From: JBOFMT01 sp051658525
GTDB lineage: Bacteria; Bacillota_I; Bacilli_A; Erysipelotrichales; Erysipelotrichaceae
Length of the DNA stretch: 64,000 bases
Direction of reading: 5' to 3'
Assembly: GCA_051658525.1 (NCBI GenBank)
Contig: JBOFMT010000104.1
Span: 1 to 64,000, forward strand
Position 1 is the stretch's first letter. Every line of letters begins with the position of its first letter. This document shows positions 16,389-25,442 of this stretch, in pieces. Both the position numbers and the translations under genes were made by a program. Under the pieces are notes generated by a model that saw only the letters and a list, made by a program, of their open reading frames with translations, had not been told where the DNA came from and ran no database searches.

Positions 16389-17828
16389 TTATTTTATTTT
16401 TGTAAAGTCACCGTGGTGTTCAATGACTTGTTGATACCAAGCAAAGCTCGCTTTTTTATAACGTTTTAGTGTTCCTTTACCTTCGTTATCTTTATCAACA
16501 TAGATAAATCCATAACGTTTTTCCATTTCCCCTGTAGTAAAGGAAACAATATCAATACAACCCCAAGGAGTGTACCCCATGACCTCTACTCCATCTAGTT
16601 CAATTGCTTTTTCAACTTCTTCAATATGCGCTTTTAAATAATCCATACGATAGTTATCTTCACACGTTTGCATTTCATTTAAATGATCGTAAGCACCAAA
16701 CCCATTCTCAACAATAAAGATAGGAAGTTCATAACGCTCATATAGAGAACTTAAAACATAGCGTAACCCTACTGGATCAATGGTCCAATCCCAAGCGGTT
16801 GCTTTGGTATATGGATTGGCTACTGAATATTCATTTCCACCATTTAATGAGTTGGAAATATCTTGTTTTTTACCAGCTTGAACAACATTACTCATGTAGT
16901 AGCTAATTCCAATATAATCCACACAACCTTGTGCAAGAATTGCCTTGTCTTCCTCAGTGATATGAATGTTGTAACCTTTACTTTCCCACTCTTTGAGTGC
17001 AAAGCTACTATAGTGACCACGTACATGCACATCTGCAAAGAAATAACGATCACGCATCATGACTTGAGCTAACATAATGTCATCTGGATTACATGAGAAT
17101 GGATAAATCGGTACCATTGCCATCATACAACCAATTTCAAAATCAGGGTTGATTTTTTTCCCATCGATTACAACTTGTGCAGAGGCAACAAGTTGATGAT
17201 GCACCGTTTGATACATTGCTTCTTCTGGCTTTTCAAAGCTAGAGTATTTTACACCCGAACAAGTCCAACCAAAAATATCATTTTGAACATTTTTTTGATT
17301 GTTAATTTCATTGAAGGTCATCCAGTACTTCACCTTATTTGCATAACGTTTCATTACAACGTTTGCATAGCGTGTAAAGTGTGCAATTACCTCGCGGTTA
17401 TGCCAACCACCTAGTGTTGCTAGGTGGTATGGCATTTCAAAGTGACTTAACGTAATCACTGGTTCAATGTTATATTTTAATAATTCATCAAATAGTTCAT
17501 CGTAAAATTGTAGTCCTGCTTCATTTGGTTCTACCTCATCCCCATTGGGAAAGATACGAGACCAAGCAATCGATGTACGGAAACATTGTAAACCAAGTTC
17601 TGCTAAGAGTTTGATATCCTCTTTATAATTATGATAGAAATCAATTGCTTCATGATTCGGATAGTACTCCTGTTCAAGCACACCTTGTGTAATCAATCTT
17701 TGTTTTCCATTGGCTCCAGCATTCATCACATCAGCAACGCTTAAGCCTTTACCTCCAGCGGTATAACCCCCTTCAATTTGATGAGCAGCAACTGCTCCTC
17801 CCCATAAAAACGTGTTTGGAAATGCCAT
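16389..17828 (-). CDS. 6-phospho-beta-glucosidase, GH1
   Basis: 479 residues, the usual GH1 length. Acid/base Glu in T-F-N-E-I-N and nucleophile Glu in F-I-V-E-N-G-F-G are present. The N-terminus F-L-W-G-G-A-V-A-A-H-Q-I-E-G-G is the GH1 signature of the BglA/AscB/CelF phospho-glucosidase branch, and the S-x-K/Y phosphate-binding residues fit a phospho-sugar substrate. It should split PTS-imported cellobiose-6-phosphate or arbutin/salicin phosphate in the cytoplasm. It is the second gene after the EIIC gene, 16 bases apart, and both face a GntR regulator. Confidence 0.93.
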   Translation of the reverse strand: MAFPNTFLWGGAVAAHQIEGGYTAGGKGLSVADVMNAGANGKQRLITQGVLEQEYYPNHEAIDFYHNYKEDIKLLAELGLQCFRTSIAWSRIFPNGDEVEPNEAGLQFYDELFDELLKYNIEPVITLSHFEMPYHLATLGGWHNREVIAHFTRYANVVMKRYANKVKYWMTFNEINNQKNVQNDIFGWTCSGVKYSSFEKPEEAMYQTVHHQLVASAQVVIDGKKINPDFEIGCMMAMVPIYPFSCNPDDIMLAQVMMRDRYFFADVHVRGHYSSFALKEWESKGYNIHITEEDKAILAQGCVDYIGISYYMSNVVQAGKKQDISNSLNGGNEYSVANPYTKATAWDWTIDPVGLRYVLSSLYERYELPIFIVENGFGAYDHLNEMQTCEDNYRMDYLKAHIEEVEKAIELDGVEVMGYTPWGCIDIVSFTTGEMEKRYGFIYVDKDNEGKGTLKRYKKASFAWYQQVIEHHGDFTKIK

Positions 17829-17844
17829 ATTTTTATCTACCTTT

Positions 17845-19128
17845 CTATTCTACTTCATCGTTTAAAAATGCTTGGTCTTGTTTCATCATAAATGGATAGT
17901 AAATCACAACACTCATAACTAAAATCGCAATTTGTAACAAGGCCCCATTTAATCCACTCAAGATAAATCCTGATAGAATTGGTGGCATTGTCCATGGTAC
18001 TTGAACCCCAATAAAAGGAACGATAAATCCTGTTGCTGTTGCCACATAGGTTAGGATATAAGCAAGTACTGGTACGATAATAAAGGGTACTAACATGAGT
18101 GGATTATACACAATTGGTAATCCATAAATAACGGGTTCATTGATATTGAAAATACCTGGAACAATCGATAATTTTGAAATTTGCTTCATTTGTTTTGATT
18201 TTGCTGCTAATAATGCTGCAATGAGTAACCCTACGGTAATACCAGTACCACCAATCTTTACAAAGTTGTCAATGACTTGTGGTGTAACAATACGTGCTCC
18301 ACTCGCTAAGGTATTCATACCTTGTGCAGCTAATTCTGAGTTTGCTAATGCGTTGGCAGTTAAGATTGGTGCCATCACCCCCATAACAATATTAGGACCA
18401 TGAATCCCTGCCCAGAACAATAAAGAAATTAATAAGACAATCACAAGACCACCTACAAAGGTATCACTTAAATTTTGTAGTGGAATTTGTAACCCTGAGA
18501 AAATAAATTCTGTTAATGTTGTATCAAACAAGAAGAAACCTTGGTAAATAATTGCAGCTCCAGCAATGATAATAAAACCTGGAATTAAAGCTGTAAAGGC
18601 ATTGGCAACCCCTTGTGGAACACCAGCTGGCATTTGAATCGTAATTTTCTTTTTAATTAAGAAGGTAAATACAAAACCAGAAAGTAGTCCAATGATAATC
18701 GCTGTGATCACCCCTTGACCACCAGCCCATACTTTAGGAATAATACCAGTTACAACTTCACCACTTCCGCTTACGGTGGAACTAGCTGTAACAATTAAGA
18801 AGGCAACCAGTGCCATAATACCGGAAGTAATACCATCTTCCCCTTCATTTTTCGCATAAGAGTAAGCAATACCTAGAACACTAACAATCGCCAAGATATC
18901 AAATGTTGCCCCAGACACTTGATTTAATGCCACATTCCAGTTGGCACCAAACAAGTTAACCATGAAATCAGCATATCCTGTAATTGGTAAATTTGCTAAT
19001 AATAGAAATAAAGATCCAATTAAGGTAATTGGCATCGTTAATACAAAACCATCTTTTAATGCAGTTAATGCTTTGGTACTTGAGACTTTTACCATTGCTG
19101 ATAAAAATTGATCAAAATATTTATTCAT
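17845..19128 (-). CDS. PTS EIIC, cellobiose/beta-glucoside type
   Basis: 427 residues and about ten membrane segments, the CelB/LicC type of the Lac family EIIC. Family blocks seen: N-terminal F-D-Q-F-L-S-A-M-V-K-V-S, G-I-H-G-P-N-I-V-M-G-V, and F-N-I-N-E-P-V-I-Y-G-L-P-I-V-Y-N-P, which holds the sugar-site Glu. GGAGGATAG precedes the ATG. No EIIA or EIIB of this family lies nearby, so it must use partner subunits coded elsewhere. Divergent from the GntR regulator with palindromes and cre-like sites between. Confidence 0.92.
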   Translation of the reverse strand: MNKYFDQFLSAMVKVSSTKALTALKDGFVLTMPITLIGSLFLLLANLPITGYADFMVNLFGANWNVALNQVSGATFDILAIVSVLGIAYSYAKNEGEDGITSGIMALVAFLIVTASSTVSGSGEVVTGIIPKVWAGGQGVITAIIIGLLSGFVFTFLIKKKITIQMPAGVPQGVANAFTALIPGFIIIAGAAIIYQGFFLFDTTLTEFIFSGLQIPLQNLSDTFVGGLVIVLLISLLFWAGIHGPNIVMGVMAPILTANALANSELAAQGMNTLASGARIVTPQVIDNFVKIGGTGITVGLLIAALLAAKSKQMKQISKLSIVPGIFNINEPVIYGLPIVYNPLMLVPFIIVPVLAYILTYVATATGFIVPFIGVQVPWTMPPILSGFILSGLNGALLQIAILVMSVVIYYPFMMKQDQAFLNDEVE

Positions 19129-19181
19129 ACACTTCTATCCTCCATGTTCATTCACACTTATCTTTTTCGAAGAAATGATAA

Positions 19182-19193
19182 TCATTCGAATGA
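19182..19193. promoter_or_regulatory. GntR operator candidate 1
   Basis: Perfect palindrome TCATTCGAATGA. It lies 54 bases upstream of the EIIC start and shares the ATTCGAAT core with the second site at 19255-19269. Confidence 0.65.
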
Positions 19194-19209
19194 CTTGTCC
19201 ATATCATAC

Positions 19210-19239
19210 CACAAGCGCTTTCACTTGTAAACACTTACA
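19210..19239. promoter_or_regulatory. two cre-like catabolite sites
   Basis: The minus strand of 19210-19223 reads TGAAAGCGCTTGTG, and 19226-19239 reads TGTAAACACTTACA. The second differs from the TGWAANCGNTNWCA consensus at one position, the first at its 3' end. CcpA control of the beta-glucoside genes would be expected. Confidence 0.5.
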
Positions 19240-19254
19240 TTCGATTATTTTAAA

Positions 19255-19269
19255 TTTATTCGAATGAAT
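19255..19269. promoter_or_regulatory. GntR operator candidate 2
   Basis: TTTATTCGAATGAAT holds the same ATTCGAAT core. It lies on the GntR side of the divergent spacer, so the regulator likely controls itself as well. Confidence 0.6.
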
Positions 19270-19350
19270 ATGGTTTGCCATAATGAATAATTCATTGTAC
19301 AATAAGAAGTAACAAAGGGCTTACATCCTTAAAATAGAAGCGAGGACCTT

Positions 19351-20055
19351 ATGAAAACAAAAGAAATCAAACAAGCACTGCTCAGTGAGATCGAAGCAGG
19401 CGCATTCAATGAAACAAAAAAACTACCAACCGAAGATCAGTTGGTAGCAAAGTATCAAACAACAAAATATAGTATTCGTCGTATTTTAGATGAACTAGTA
19501 GAACAGTGTGTTGTGTATCGCGTACAAGGTAGTGGTGTGTATATTAGAGAAAACAAGCGCAAAGGTTATCTTACCTTATCAAGTACCAAAGGGATCAGCA
19601 ATGAATTTCAAGATGCAACGGTAACTACGAAAATCCTATCAATGGAAGTTACACATGCAACATTACAACAAGCTGAAATCTTTGGTTGTGATGTAGGTAG
19701 TGATTTGTATCACTTGGAACGTTTACGTTTGGTTGATGGTGTTGCCTTTGCATTAGAAACATCAACATATAACAAAAAAATCGTACCTTACTTAAACCAA
19801 GAAATTGTTGAATCCTCTATTTTTGAATACATTCAAACTGGTTTGGGTTTGGATATTGGCTTTGCGGATAAACGTTTGGAAGCACGTAAACTCTCACCAC
19901 AAGAAGCAGCGCTGTTAGACTTAGAACCAAACGATCCTACCATCGTGATACACGATACCGTTTATTTAAAAAATGGTCGTGTATTCAATGATAGTCAAGT
20001 TGTCTATCATTATCAACATGCAAAGTTTTTTGAATTGGCACAGTTTAAGAAATAA
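19351..20055 (+). CDS. GntR-family regulator, HutC/UTRA type
   Basis: 234 residues. The N-terminal winged helix has K-L-P-T-E-D-Q-L-V-A-K-Y-Q-T-T-K-Y-S-I-R-R-I-L-D-E-L, the GntR HTH, and the wing V-Y-R-V-Q-G-S-G-V-Y. The rest is a UTRA ligand domain with L-Y-H-L-E-R-L-R and the C-terminal F-N-D-S-Q-V-V-Y-H-Y. YydK/BglR-like proteins of this form control beta-glucoside genes by sensing phospho-sugars. A GAAGCGAGGAC site precedes the ATG. Divergent to EIIC/GH1, whose spacer holds two ATTCGAAT palindromes, the probable binding sites. Confidence 0.9.
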   Translation: MKTKEIKQALLSEIEAGAFNETKKLPTEDQLVAKYQTTKYSIRRILDELVEQCVVYRVQGSGVYIRENKRKGYLTLSSTKGISNEFQDATVTTKILSMEVTHATLQQAEIFGCDVGSDLYHLERLRLVDGVAFALETSTYNKKIVPYLNQEIVESSIFEYIQTGLGLDIGFADKRLEARKLSPQEAALLDLEPNDPTIVIHDTVYLKNGRVFNDSQVVYHYQHAKFFELAQFKK

Positions 20056-20058
20056 ATC

Positions 20059-20083
20059 GAAAGCGCTAAAGCTTTCTTTTTTT
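20059..20083. terminator. terminator after the GntR gene
   Basis: GAAAGC / GCTTTC stem followed by T7; the convergent Crp-type gene ends next to it. Confidence 0.75.
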
Positions 20084-20726
20084 ATCTCATATCACGCAGA
20101 TCAGAAGTTAAATATTCTCGGTTTAAAATACGATACCCCATCGCTGTTTTTTCTAAAACATCCGCTTTGCATAAGCGCTCTAATAAACGAAAAACATGAC
20201 GATAGCTCATTCCAGTAGCCTTAGCAACATCGCTTAAAACTTCACTAAACATCTGATTGTTTGCACGCTCATCGATATAGTGACACAAGCGCTCCATCGC
20301 ACTCATGGAAGCTCTAGCAACATGAGCATGGTTACTACCTACTAGTTTGGTAGCAAGCGATTTGGATAGTTCTAAGAGAAAGCGTGGATTTGCTTCTAGC
20401 ACAGTGCGATTTTTTTCCATCGGGATACAACACAGTGTGGTTGGTACTTCCGCAACAACACTTGCAAGCGCTGTAGGCTGATGTCGTAGAAATTCGATAT
20501 CCCCTAAAATCCCATTGGAAATTTGATAGCTTAAGGTTAAATCCTTACCAGACTTGGTTAATGTCTCTACCCGCACTGCCCCTTCAACTAGTACCCGTAA
20601 CGCATCCATCTGTTGTCCTTGTTGAATGATGAGTTCTAACCCTTGTACTTGCATCCATGTCACATCACGTAAATCTGCTAGCTCTAACCCAAAGCGTGCA
20701 TCGAGTTTTTCTTCCTTGTTTTTCAT
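20082..20726 (-). CDS. Crp/Fnr-family regulator
   Basis: 214 residues. A cyclic-nucleotide-binding-like beta barrel (about 15-115) without the Crp cAMP-contact E-L or R-S pattern or Fnr cysteines, then a C-terminal HTH with S-D-V-A-K-A-T-G-M-S-Y-R-H-V-F-R-L-L-E-R-L. The form is that of YeiL-like regulators. Effector unknown. GAGGTG six bases before ATG 20726 fixes the start; a GTG three codons upstream overlaps the ribosome site. Divergent from the YdcZ-type exporter gene, its likely target. Confidence 0.85.
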   Translation of the reverse strand: MKNKEEKLDARFGLELADLRDVTWMQVQGLELIIQQGQQMDALRVLVEGAVRVETLTKSGKDLTLSYQISNGILGDIEFLRHQPTALASVVAEVPTTLCCIPMEKNRTVLEANPRFLLELSKSLATKLVGSNHAHVARASMSAMERLCHYIDERANNQMFSEVLSDVAKATGMSYRHVFRLLERLCKADVLEKTAMGYRILNREYLTSDLRDMR

Positions 20727-20845
20727 CTTTTTCACCTCGCACTAAGCTTACACTATACCATCATAAAAGAAAAGCAAAGACCATGACCTATGTCCTAGTA
20801 GTCCTAGATAACTTTCCTCTATACTTAGCTAATCGGAGGACGTTT

Positions 20846-21742
20846 ATGTATTCTATTTTAAGTATGTTGGCGGGAGCCATTGTATCCTTTATGATTTTAA
20901 TGAATGGAGAATTATCCAATGTGGTTGGTGTCCTCTATTCTACCCTCATTGTTCATATCGTTGGTGTTGTCGTTGCCATTCTTGTTTGCAAGGCTAATAA
21001 ACAAACCATCTCAATCAAAAGCTCTGCCCCAATTTGGAGTTATTTTGGTGGTGTTATCGGTGTCTTTACTACCGTTGCTAGTAGTTTTTGTGTGGGAACC
21101 TTAAGCATTACCAACATTGTAGCGCTTTGTTTATTAGGTCAAACCCTTACGAGTATCGTATGCGACCAATTTGGTTTCTTCACTTCGAATAAAAAACCAT
21201 TTCAAGCCTTTCAACTAGCAGGCTTATCCTTTGCCTTCATCGGTATTTTCTGGATGTTGGATTTTAGTGCCATTGCTAGTATGACAGCCATGCTTGTTGC
21301 CTTACTATCTGGTGTTAGTATTGTGTTATCCCGCTTTTTCAACGCTCGTCTAGCACTCGCTACGAGTGATCTACGTGGAAGTTATCTCAATCATGTTACC
21401 GGGCTCTTTGCAACCATGTTCATCATGATCATCGTACGCCCAAGTATTTCTAGTATACCTAGTTCCTTGCCACTATGGATTTTCTTAGGTGGAGCCTTGG
21501 GTGTTGGTAGTACCTTATTGTATAATGTGACCAGCAATCAATTATCCAGTTATCAAGTTACGATTTTTTCCTTCTTAGGTCAAATTGCAACAAGCTTTGT
21601 TTTGGATGCGCTAATGGGCTATACAAGCTCACCTGCTGCCATGCAAGGAACCCTCTGGATTCTTTTAGGTCTCCTCTTAAATATGGTACTATCCATTACA
21701 ATCCAAAAAAAGAAAACCCAAAAGCTTGCACTACAAGCCTAA
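20846..21742 (+). CDS. DMT-type transporter, duplicated YdcZ (DUF606)
   Basis: 298 residues and about ten membrane helices made of two DUF606/YdcZ halves: the first begins M-L-A-G-A-I-V-S-F and the second follows at about 150 with L-L-S-G-V-S-I-V-L-S-R. Each half carries a G-G-V-I-G-V-F or G-G-A-L-G-V-G signature before helix 3. Members belong to the drug/metabolite superfamily and export or import small solutes; the substrate cannot be read. CGGAGGA fixes the start at 20846, well after several weaker in-frame ATGs. The divergent Crp-like gene probably regulates it. Confidence 0.83.
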   Translation: MYSILSMLAGAIVSFMILMNGELSNVVGVLYSTLIVHIVGVVVAILVCKANKQTISIKSSAPIWSYFGGVIGVFTTVASSFCVGTLSITNIVALCLLGQTLTSIVCDQFGFFTSNKKPFQAFQLAGLSFAFIGIFWMLDFSAIASMTAMLVALLSGVSIVLSRFFNARLALATSDLRGSYLNHVTGLFATMFIMIIVRPSISSIPSSLPLWIFLGGALGVGSTLLYNVTSNQLSSYQVTIFSFLGQIATSFVLDALMGYTSSPAAMQGTLWILLGLLLNMVLSITIQKKKTQKLALQA

Positions 21743-21772
21743 CGACAATCCCATGCGGGATTGTTTTTTTAT
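21743..21772. terminator. bidirectional terminator
   Basis: ACAATCCC, loop ATGC, GGGATTGT, then T7. It is shared by the YdcZ-type gene and the convergent MATE gene. Confidence 0.85.
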
Positions 21773-23097
21773 CCCGCATAATTAAGCTGTAGTTGTCGTT
21801 TTGACTCAAACATCCATTTTGTACCGACTGCTAAGATACATAGTTCACACAACGGCATCGCTAGCCACAAGGCATCTATGCCTAGTACTTGTGGTAATAC
21901 AAATAAGAAGCATGCACCTAGTACTAACCCACGCCCTATCGCAATGATCATCGCTTTTTTCGGTTCCAACATACTTTGGAAATAGTAGGTAAAGAATAAA
22001 TTCATCGGTGTAAGAAAGAAGGCTAATCCATAAGTTCTAAGAATACTAGGAGCTTGTGCTAGCACTTCTGGTGTGGTTTTCATAAATACTTGAATGATTA
22101 GCTCCGGAATCCATAACGTTAAAACACCCCAAAACAAACCAAAGGCTATGGCACTAAAGATGGCATAGCGACGAAAATCACGAACTCTACCCAGTTGTTT
22201 TGCTCCTAAGTTTAGGGATAACAATGGTTGACTAGCTTGCCCAATACTATAGGATGTACACTGTACAATGAGTACAAGACTTGATAAAGCACCATAAATT
22301 GCTAAGGTTGTTTCATCAAAATAGCGCAGGATTTGATGATTAAACAATAAGATCATCAATCCCATTGCAATATCAACAAAGAACGTGGAAAATCCTAACG
22401 TAACAATCGCTTGCGCTGTAGAGCGAATATTCGTTGGGATACAAAAACGCAAGGTGTTCTGTTTCCTAAAAAAGTGCAAACATACGATTACAAACGCTAA
22501 GACATTACTAATCGCAGTCGCAATTGCTGCTCCACCAATTCCCATACCAAAGCTGAAAACAAACACATAATCCAAAACGATATTCAAAAGCGCTGTGGAA
22601 ACCACAGCGAATGTTGCCAGTTGTGGATTGTTATCATTTCGCAAAAAAGCTACCAACAGTTGACTCACCATCACAAAGGGAATCACCAACTTCAAAGGAC
22701 CAAGATAGCGCAGTGCCATATCTAACAAATCCCCTTGTGCACCAAGCATGGTTAACAGCTCGACATCGAATGCACAAATAAGTCCCCATACGATGCATGC
22801 AATCACAAGTGTGAGTCCACACGCGACACTAAACACAGCATTTGCTTTGTCGAGCGCTTTTGCTTTGGTGTTGCTATAAAGGATACTTCCTCCAATACCC
22901 GTCAATAAACCAAGGGAAATAATAATCGTCCAAACCGGTAACACGATCGCCATAGCCGCTGTTCCCGCTGGACCTTCAAAGTGTCCAATAATGGCCATAT
23001 CAGCCAAAGAATAAATCGCACCTACCAGTGCACTACCAAAAGCTGCAAACAAGTAGGTTTGATATAATTTTTTTGTGTTTTTTTGTAGTATTTCCAT
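21769..23097 (-). CDS. MATE-family multidrug efflux protein
   Basis: 442 residues, twelve membrane helices in two six-helix halves. N-terminal S-L-A-D-M-A-I-I-G-H and G-I-G-G-S-I-L-Y-S are MATE hallmarks of the DinF/MepA type; the second half has Y-S-I-G-Q-A-S-Q-P-L-L-S-L-N-L-G-A. It should export cationic drugs or metabolites using Na+ or H+. GGAGGAAAAAAT precedes the ATG. The gene has its own promoter and a 105-nt leader with an internal terminator, so expression is probably controlled by transcription attenuation. Confidence 0.9.
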   Translation of the reverse strand: MEILQKNTKKLYQTYLFAAFGSALVGAIYSLADMAIIGHFEGPAGTAAMAIVLPVWTIIISLGLLTGIGGSILYSNTKAKALDKANAVFSVACGLTLVIACIVWGLICAFDVELLTMLGAQGDLLDMALRYLGPLKLVIPFVMVSQLLVAFLRNDNNPQLATFAVVSTALLNIVLDYVFVFSFGMGIGGAAIATAISNVLAFVIVCLHFFRKQNTLRFCIPTNIRSTAQAIVTLGFSTFFVDIAMGLMILLFNHQILRYFDETTLAIYGALSSLVLIVQCTSYSIGQASQPLLSLNLGAKQLGRVRDFRRYAIFSAIAFGLFWGVLTLWIPELIIQVFMKTTPEVLAQAPSILRTYGLAFFLTPMNLFFTYYFQSMLEPKKAMIIAIGRGLVLGACFLFVLPQVLGIDALWLAMPLCELCILAVGTKWMFESKRQLQLNYAG

Positions 23098-23203
23098 ATT
23101 TTTTCCTCCTTACAACAAAAAAAGCCGGATAAAGAAACAGGTATTTCAACCTGTCACCTTATCCGGCTAACATTTCATTTGAATGCTTTGCCTTTGCGTG
23201 AGC
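23098..23203 (-). ncRNA. candidate riboswitch/attenuator leader of the MATE gene
   Basis: RNA starting near 23203 with GTGCTCACGCAAAGGCAAAGC, a weak CATTC/GAAATG hairpin, then a long hairpin AGCCGGATAA / TTATCCGGCT with inner ACAGGT / ACCTGT and a U7 tail (23117-23168). The gene's ribosome site follows. The first 35 nt are short for an aptamer, so part of the long hairpin must take part. The start resembles the c-di-GMP-I word ACGCA-AGGGCAAA, but the second conserved segment of that class is missing. Class unassigned. Confidence 0.55.
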
Positions 23204-23209
23204 ACTTTT

Positions 23210-23238
23210 ATTCTATAAAATCCAATGCTACGTGTCAA
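23210..23238 (-). promoter_or_regulatory. promoter of the MATE leader
   Basis: TTGACA (23233-23238), 17-base spacer, TAGAAT (23210-23215) on the minus strand. This is a near-consensus promoter inside the gap after the ABC gene. Confidence 0.75.
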
Positions 23239-23241
23239 CCT

Positions 23242-23904
23242 TTACTTTTGTTTAAAATGTCCAGCTTCCAAATATAATACAGTATCTGCATAAGCAGCAA
23301 CACGTTTTCCATGCGTTACAACAATCACACACTTATCTTCTTCATGCGCTAAGCGCTGTAGGATTGTCATTACATTCTCTTCACTATCTTCATCTAAATT
23401 TCCAGTTGGCTCATCCGCAATAATCACCTTAGGATCATGCGATAAGGCTCTAGCAATACCAACACGTTGTTGTTCTCCACCTGATAGTTTTAAAATCTTA
23501 CGTCGTGCCGTTGTTTCATCAATCCCAACGCGTGCTAACAACGCTAATGCTGCCGCATGTTTATCTTTGACTTTACTTCCACTAATATGCATTGATAAGA
23601 CAATATTTTCTAGTGCTGTTGCATTCAACAACAAGTTATAACTTTGAAAGATAACTCCGATATGTTGGGAGCGATACGCATCTTGATTGATGGTTTTCAC
23701 GTCCTCTCCAACATAAGTGATCACACCTTCTTGTACATGATCCAAACCAGACAACAAGGATAACAACGTTGTTTTCCCTGCTCCTGATTTTCCCATAATA
23801 GCATACATGGTCTTCTCTTCAAAGGCCATGGAGAGATTGTTTAAGACATTCTTTTTCCCATCTTTATATTGATAGGATACATTTTCTAAGGTTAGTACAC
23901 TCAT
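23242..23904 (-). CDS. ABC transporter ATP-binding protein, MacB/LolD type
   Basis: 220 residues, a single ABC ATPase domain. Walker A G-K-S-G-A-G-K-T-T, Q-loop F-Q-S-Y-N-L-L, signature L-S-G-G-E-Q-Q-R-V-G-I-A-R-A, Walker B V-I-I-A-D-E-P-T-G-N-L-D and switch V-T-H-G-K-R are all intact. Length and the F-Q-S-Y-N-L-L loop match MacB/LolD/FtsE-like export ATPases. AAAGGA precedes the ATG, one base after the permease stop, so the pair is co-translated. Partner of the FtsX-like permease. Confidence 0.93.
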   Translation of the reverse strand: MSVLTLENVSYQYKDGKKNVLNNLSMAFEEKTMYAIMGKSGAGKTTLLSLLSGLDHVQEGVITYVGEDVKTINQDAYRSQHIGVIFQSYNLLLNATALENIVLSMHISGSKVKDKHAAALALLARVGIDETTARRKILKLSGGEQQRVGIARALSHDPKVIIADEPTGNLDEDSEENVMTILQRLAHEEDKCVIVVTHGKRVAAYADTVLYLEAGHFKQK

Positions 23905-23905
23905 A

Positions 23906-25333
23906 TTAATTCCTTTCTGCTAAGATTTGCATTGGTTTGTGTTTGGTAATATAAATCACACCAGCACTACTTGCAACCAAACTCAACAATAAACTAATGC
24001 CTACAATTTGTAAGATCATATCGATTGTAAGACGAACATCAATTTCCGATAAACTTTCAACGGGGTTCATATTCATACTTCCCCCACTTACGCTTCCACC
24101 GACTACAATACCACCTTGACCCATCATATCATTTTGCGTGTTTTGGCTGATATCGATTTGTTGTTGGAGCAGCGCATCGGATATTGGTTGTGCAGCGATA
24201 ATCCCAGCTCCTAGACCAACGACTAAGCACAGTCCGGTAATTGCTAACATTTCTGCCATAAATCCAGTGATAACCGCACCACGTTTCATCCCCATTGCAC
24301 GTAATACACCAATTTCATATTTACGTTCGCGTACTGCATTGATGGATAAGACTACAAGTACACCACATCCCAACAATAAAATTGTTAGTAAGAAGGTTTG
24401 GGTAATATTGGTAAGTCCTACTACTGGTCCTACAATTTGGTTGTAACTAGCTTCATCGGTTGAAACCTTATAAATGCTAGGTAAGCCTTTGCTTTCTACT
24501 TCTTTGGTAAACGCTTCTAGCATCGATGGATCTTTCAGGGTATACGTATAGTTAATCATACCACCAGTAACACCAAACCCTTCAAACTCGGTAATGGTAT
24601 CCATCGTTGTAATAAAATCATTTTCTGTATTGCTCATTGGTAACATCATCATGTTATCAACACCAACCATGGTTAAGTCTTCAAAAATACCAGTAATCGT
24701 TAATGTTAAACTCGCTTTTGATTTTGGATCGGTTGTATTGACAACAACGCTATCTCCAACCTTTAACTTATTTAACTTTGCATATTGTTCAGAAATCATT
24801 ACTTCATTTTTTGCTGAAGGTAGTTTCCCACTTGTAATGGTACGCTTTCCACTTTCAAAGTCAGCACTAATATTAGGATGATTGCTAGCTAATAAATTTG
24901 CCGTTGGCATATCCAAGATAATGATATCATCCGGTAATTCACTACCACTTGGTCCTACCATTCCAACATTTCCCATGTTTGGATTATTTTCAACTTCGTC
25001 AATCGAAGTTAAATCTTTGGGAATAATACCCAAGCTTGCTTGCATTGCATAATGTTTTAAATACTCTGACTCTGCAAATGCTTCATATTGTTCTGCACTG
25101 ATCGGTGTAAAATCAAAATCCCCATTTCCTGACATTAATTTATCGAAATCAATATCAATAAATACTTCCGCCCCAAAGCGATTTTTATAATCTTCAATGA
25201 TACTGCTTGATGTTTCATTGATAATAATTCCTGTCGATAAAACAAAAATCATTAAGACCAACACACAAGACGTTAAGATATTTCTTCCCTTATTTCGTTT
25301 GATGTTTGCCATTGCATTTTTTATAAGATACAT
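23906..25333 (-). CDS. FtsX-like ABC permease, MacB type
   Basis: 475 residues. An N-terminal membrane helix (about 15-40), a large extracellular MacB periplasmic-core-type domain (about 50-290), then three C-terminal helices of the FtsX domain with V-R-E-R-K-Y-E-I-G-V-L-R-A-M-G-M near residue 335, the classic FtsX coupling motif. A Met/Gly-rich loop sits between the last helices (about 395-425). The start at 25333 follows GGAGG; six upstream codons are non-coding. Family members couple ATP use to mechanical work on peptides or lipoproteins, rather than classic import. The OmpR-type system upstream probably controls it. Confidence 0.9.
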   Translation of the reverse strand: MYLIKNAMANIKRNKGRNILTSCVLVLMIFVLSTGIIINETSSSIIEDYKNRFGAEVFIDIDFDKLMSGNGDFDFTPISAEQYEAFAESEYLKHYAMQASLGIIPKDLTSIDEVENNPNMGNVGMVGPSGSELPDDIIILDMPTANLLASNHPNISADFESGKRTITSGKLPSAKNEVMISEQYAKLNKLKVGDSVVVNTTDPKSKASLTLTITGIFEDLTMVGVDNMMMLPMSNTENDFITTMDTITEFEGFGVTGGMINYTYTLKDPSMLEAFTKEVESKGLPSIYKVSTDEASYNQIVGPVVGLTNITQTFLLTILLLGCGVLVVLSINAVRERKYEIGVLRAMGMKRGAVITGFMAEMLAITGLCLVVGLGAGIIAAQPISDALLQQQIDISQNTQNDMMGQGGIVVGGSVSGGSMNMNPVESLSEIDVRLTIDMILQIVGISLLLSLVASSAGVIYITKHKPMQILAERN

Positions 25334-25401
25334 ATTGTTCCTCCATTTCATACCTTCATCCTACCATGTGCAATGTTAGATTAAGGTTAGGTTCGAAAAA
25401 A

Positions 25402-25440
25402 GATAAAAAAACAATGGAGGGAATCCCTCCATTGTCTTGT
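25402..25440 (-). terminator. terminator of the two-component operon
   Basis: ACAATGGAGGG / CCCTCCATTGT stem with a minus-strand T7 tail, directly after the kinase stop. Confidence 0.85.
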
Positions 25441-25442
25441 GT

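Noticed and set aside
23169..23203. c-di-GMP-I riboswitch call
   Set aside because: Only the first conserved word is similar; the second GACGCAAAGCC segment and the GNRA-capped stem are missing.
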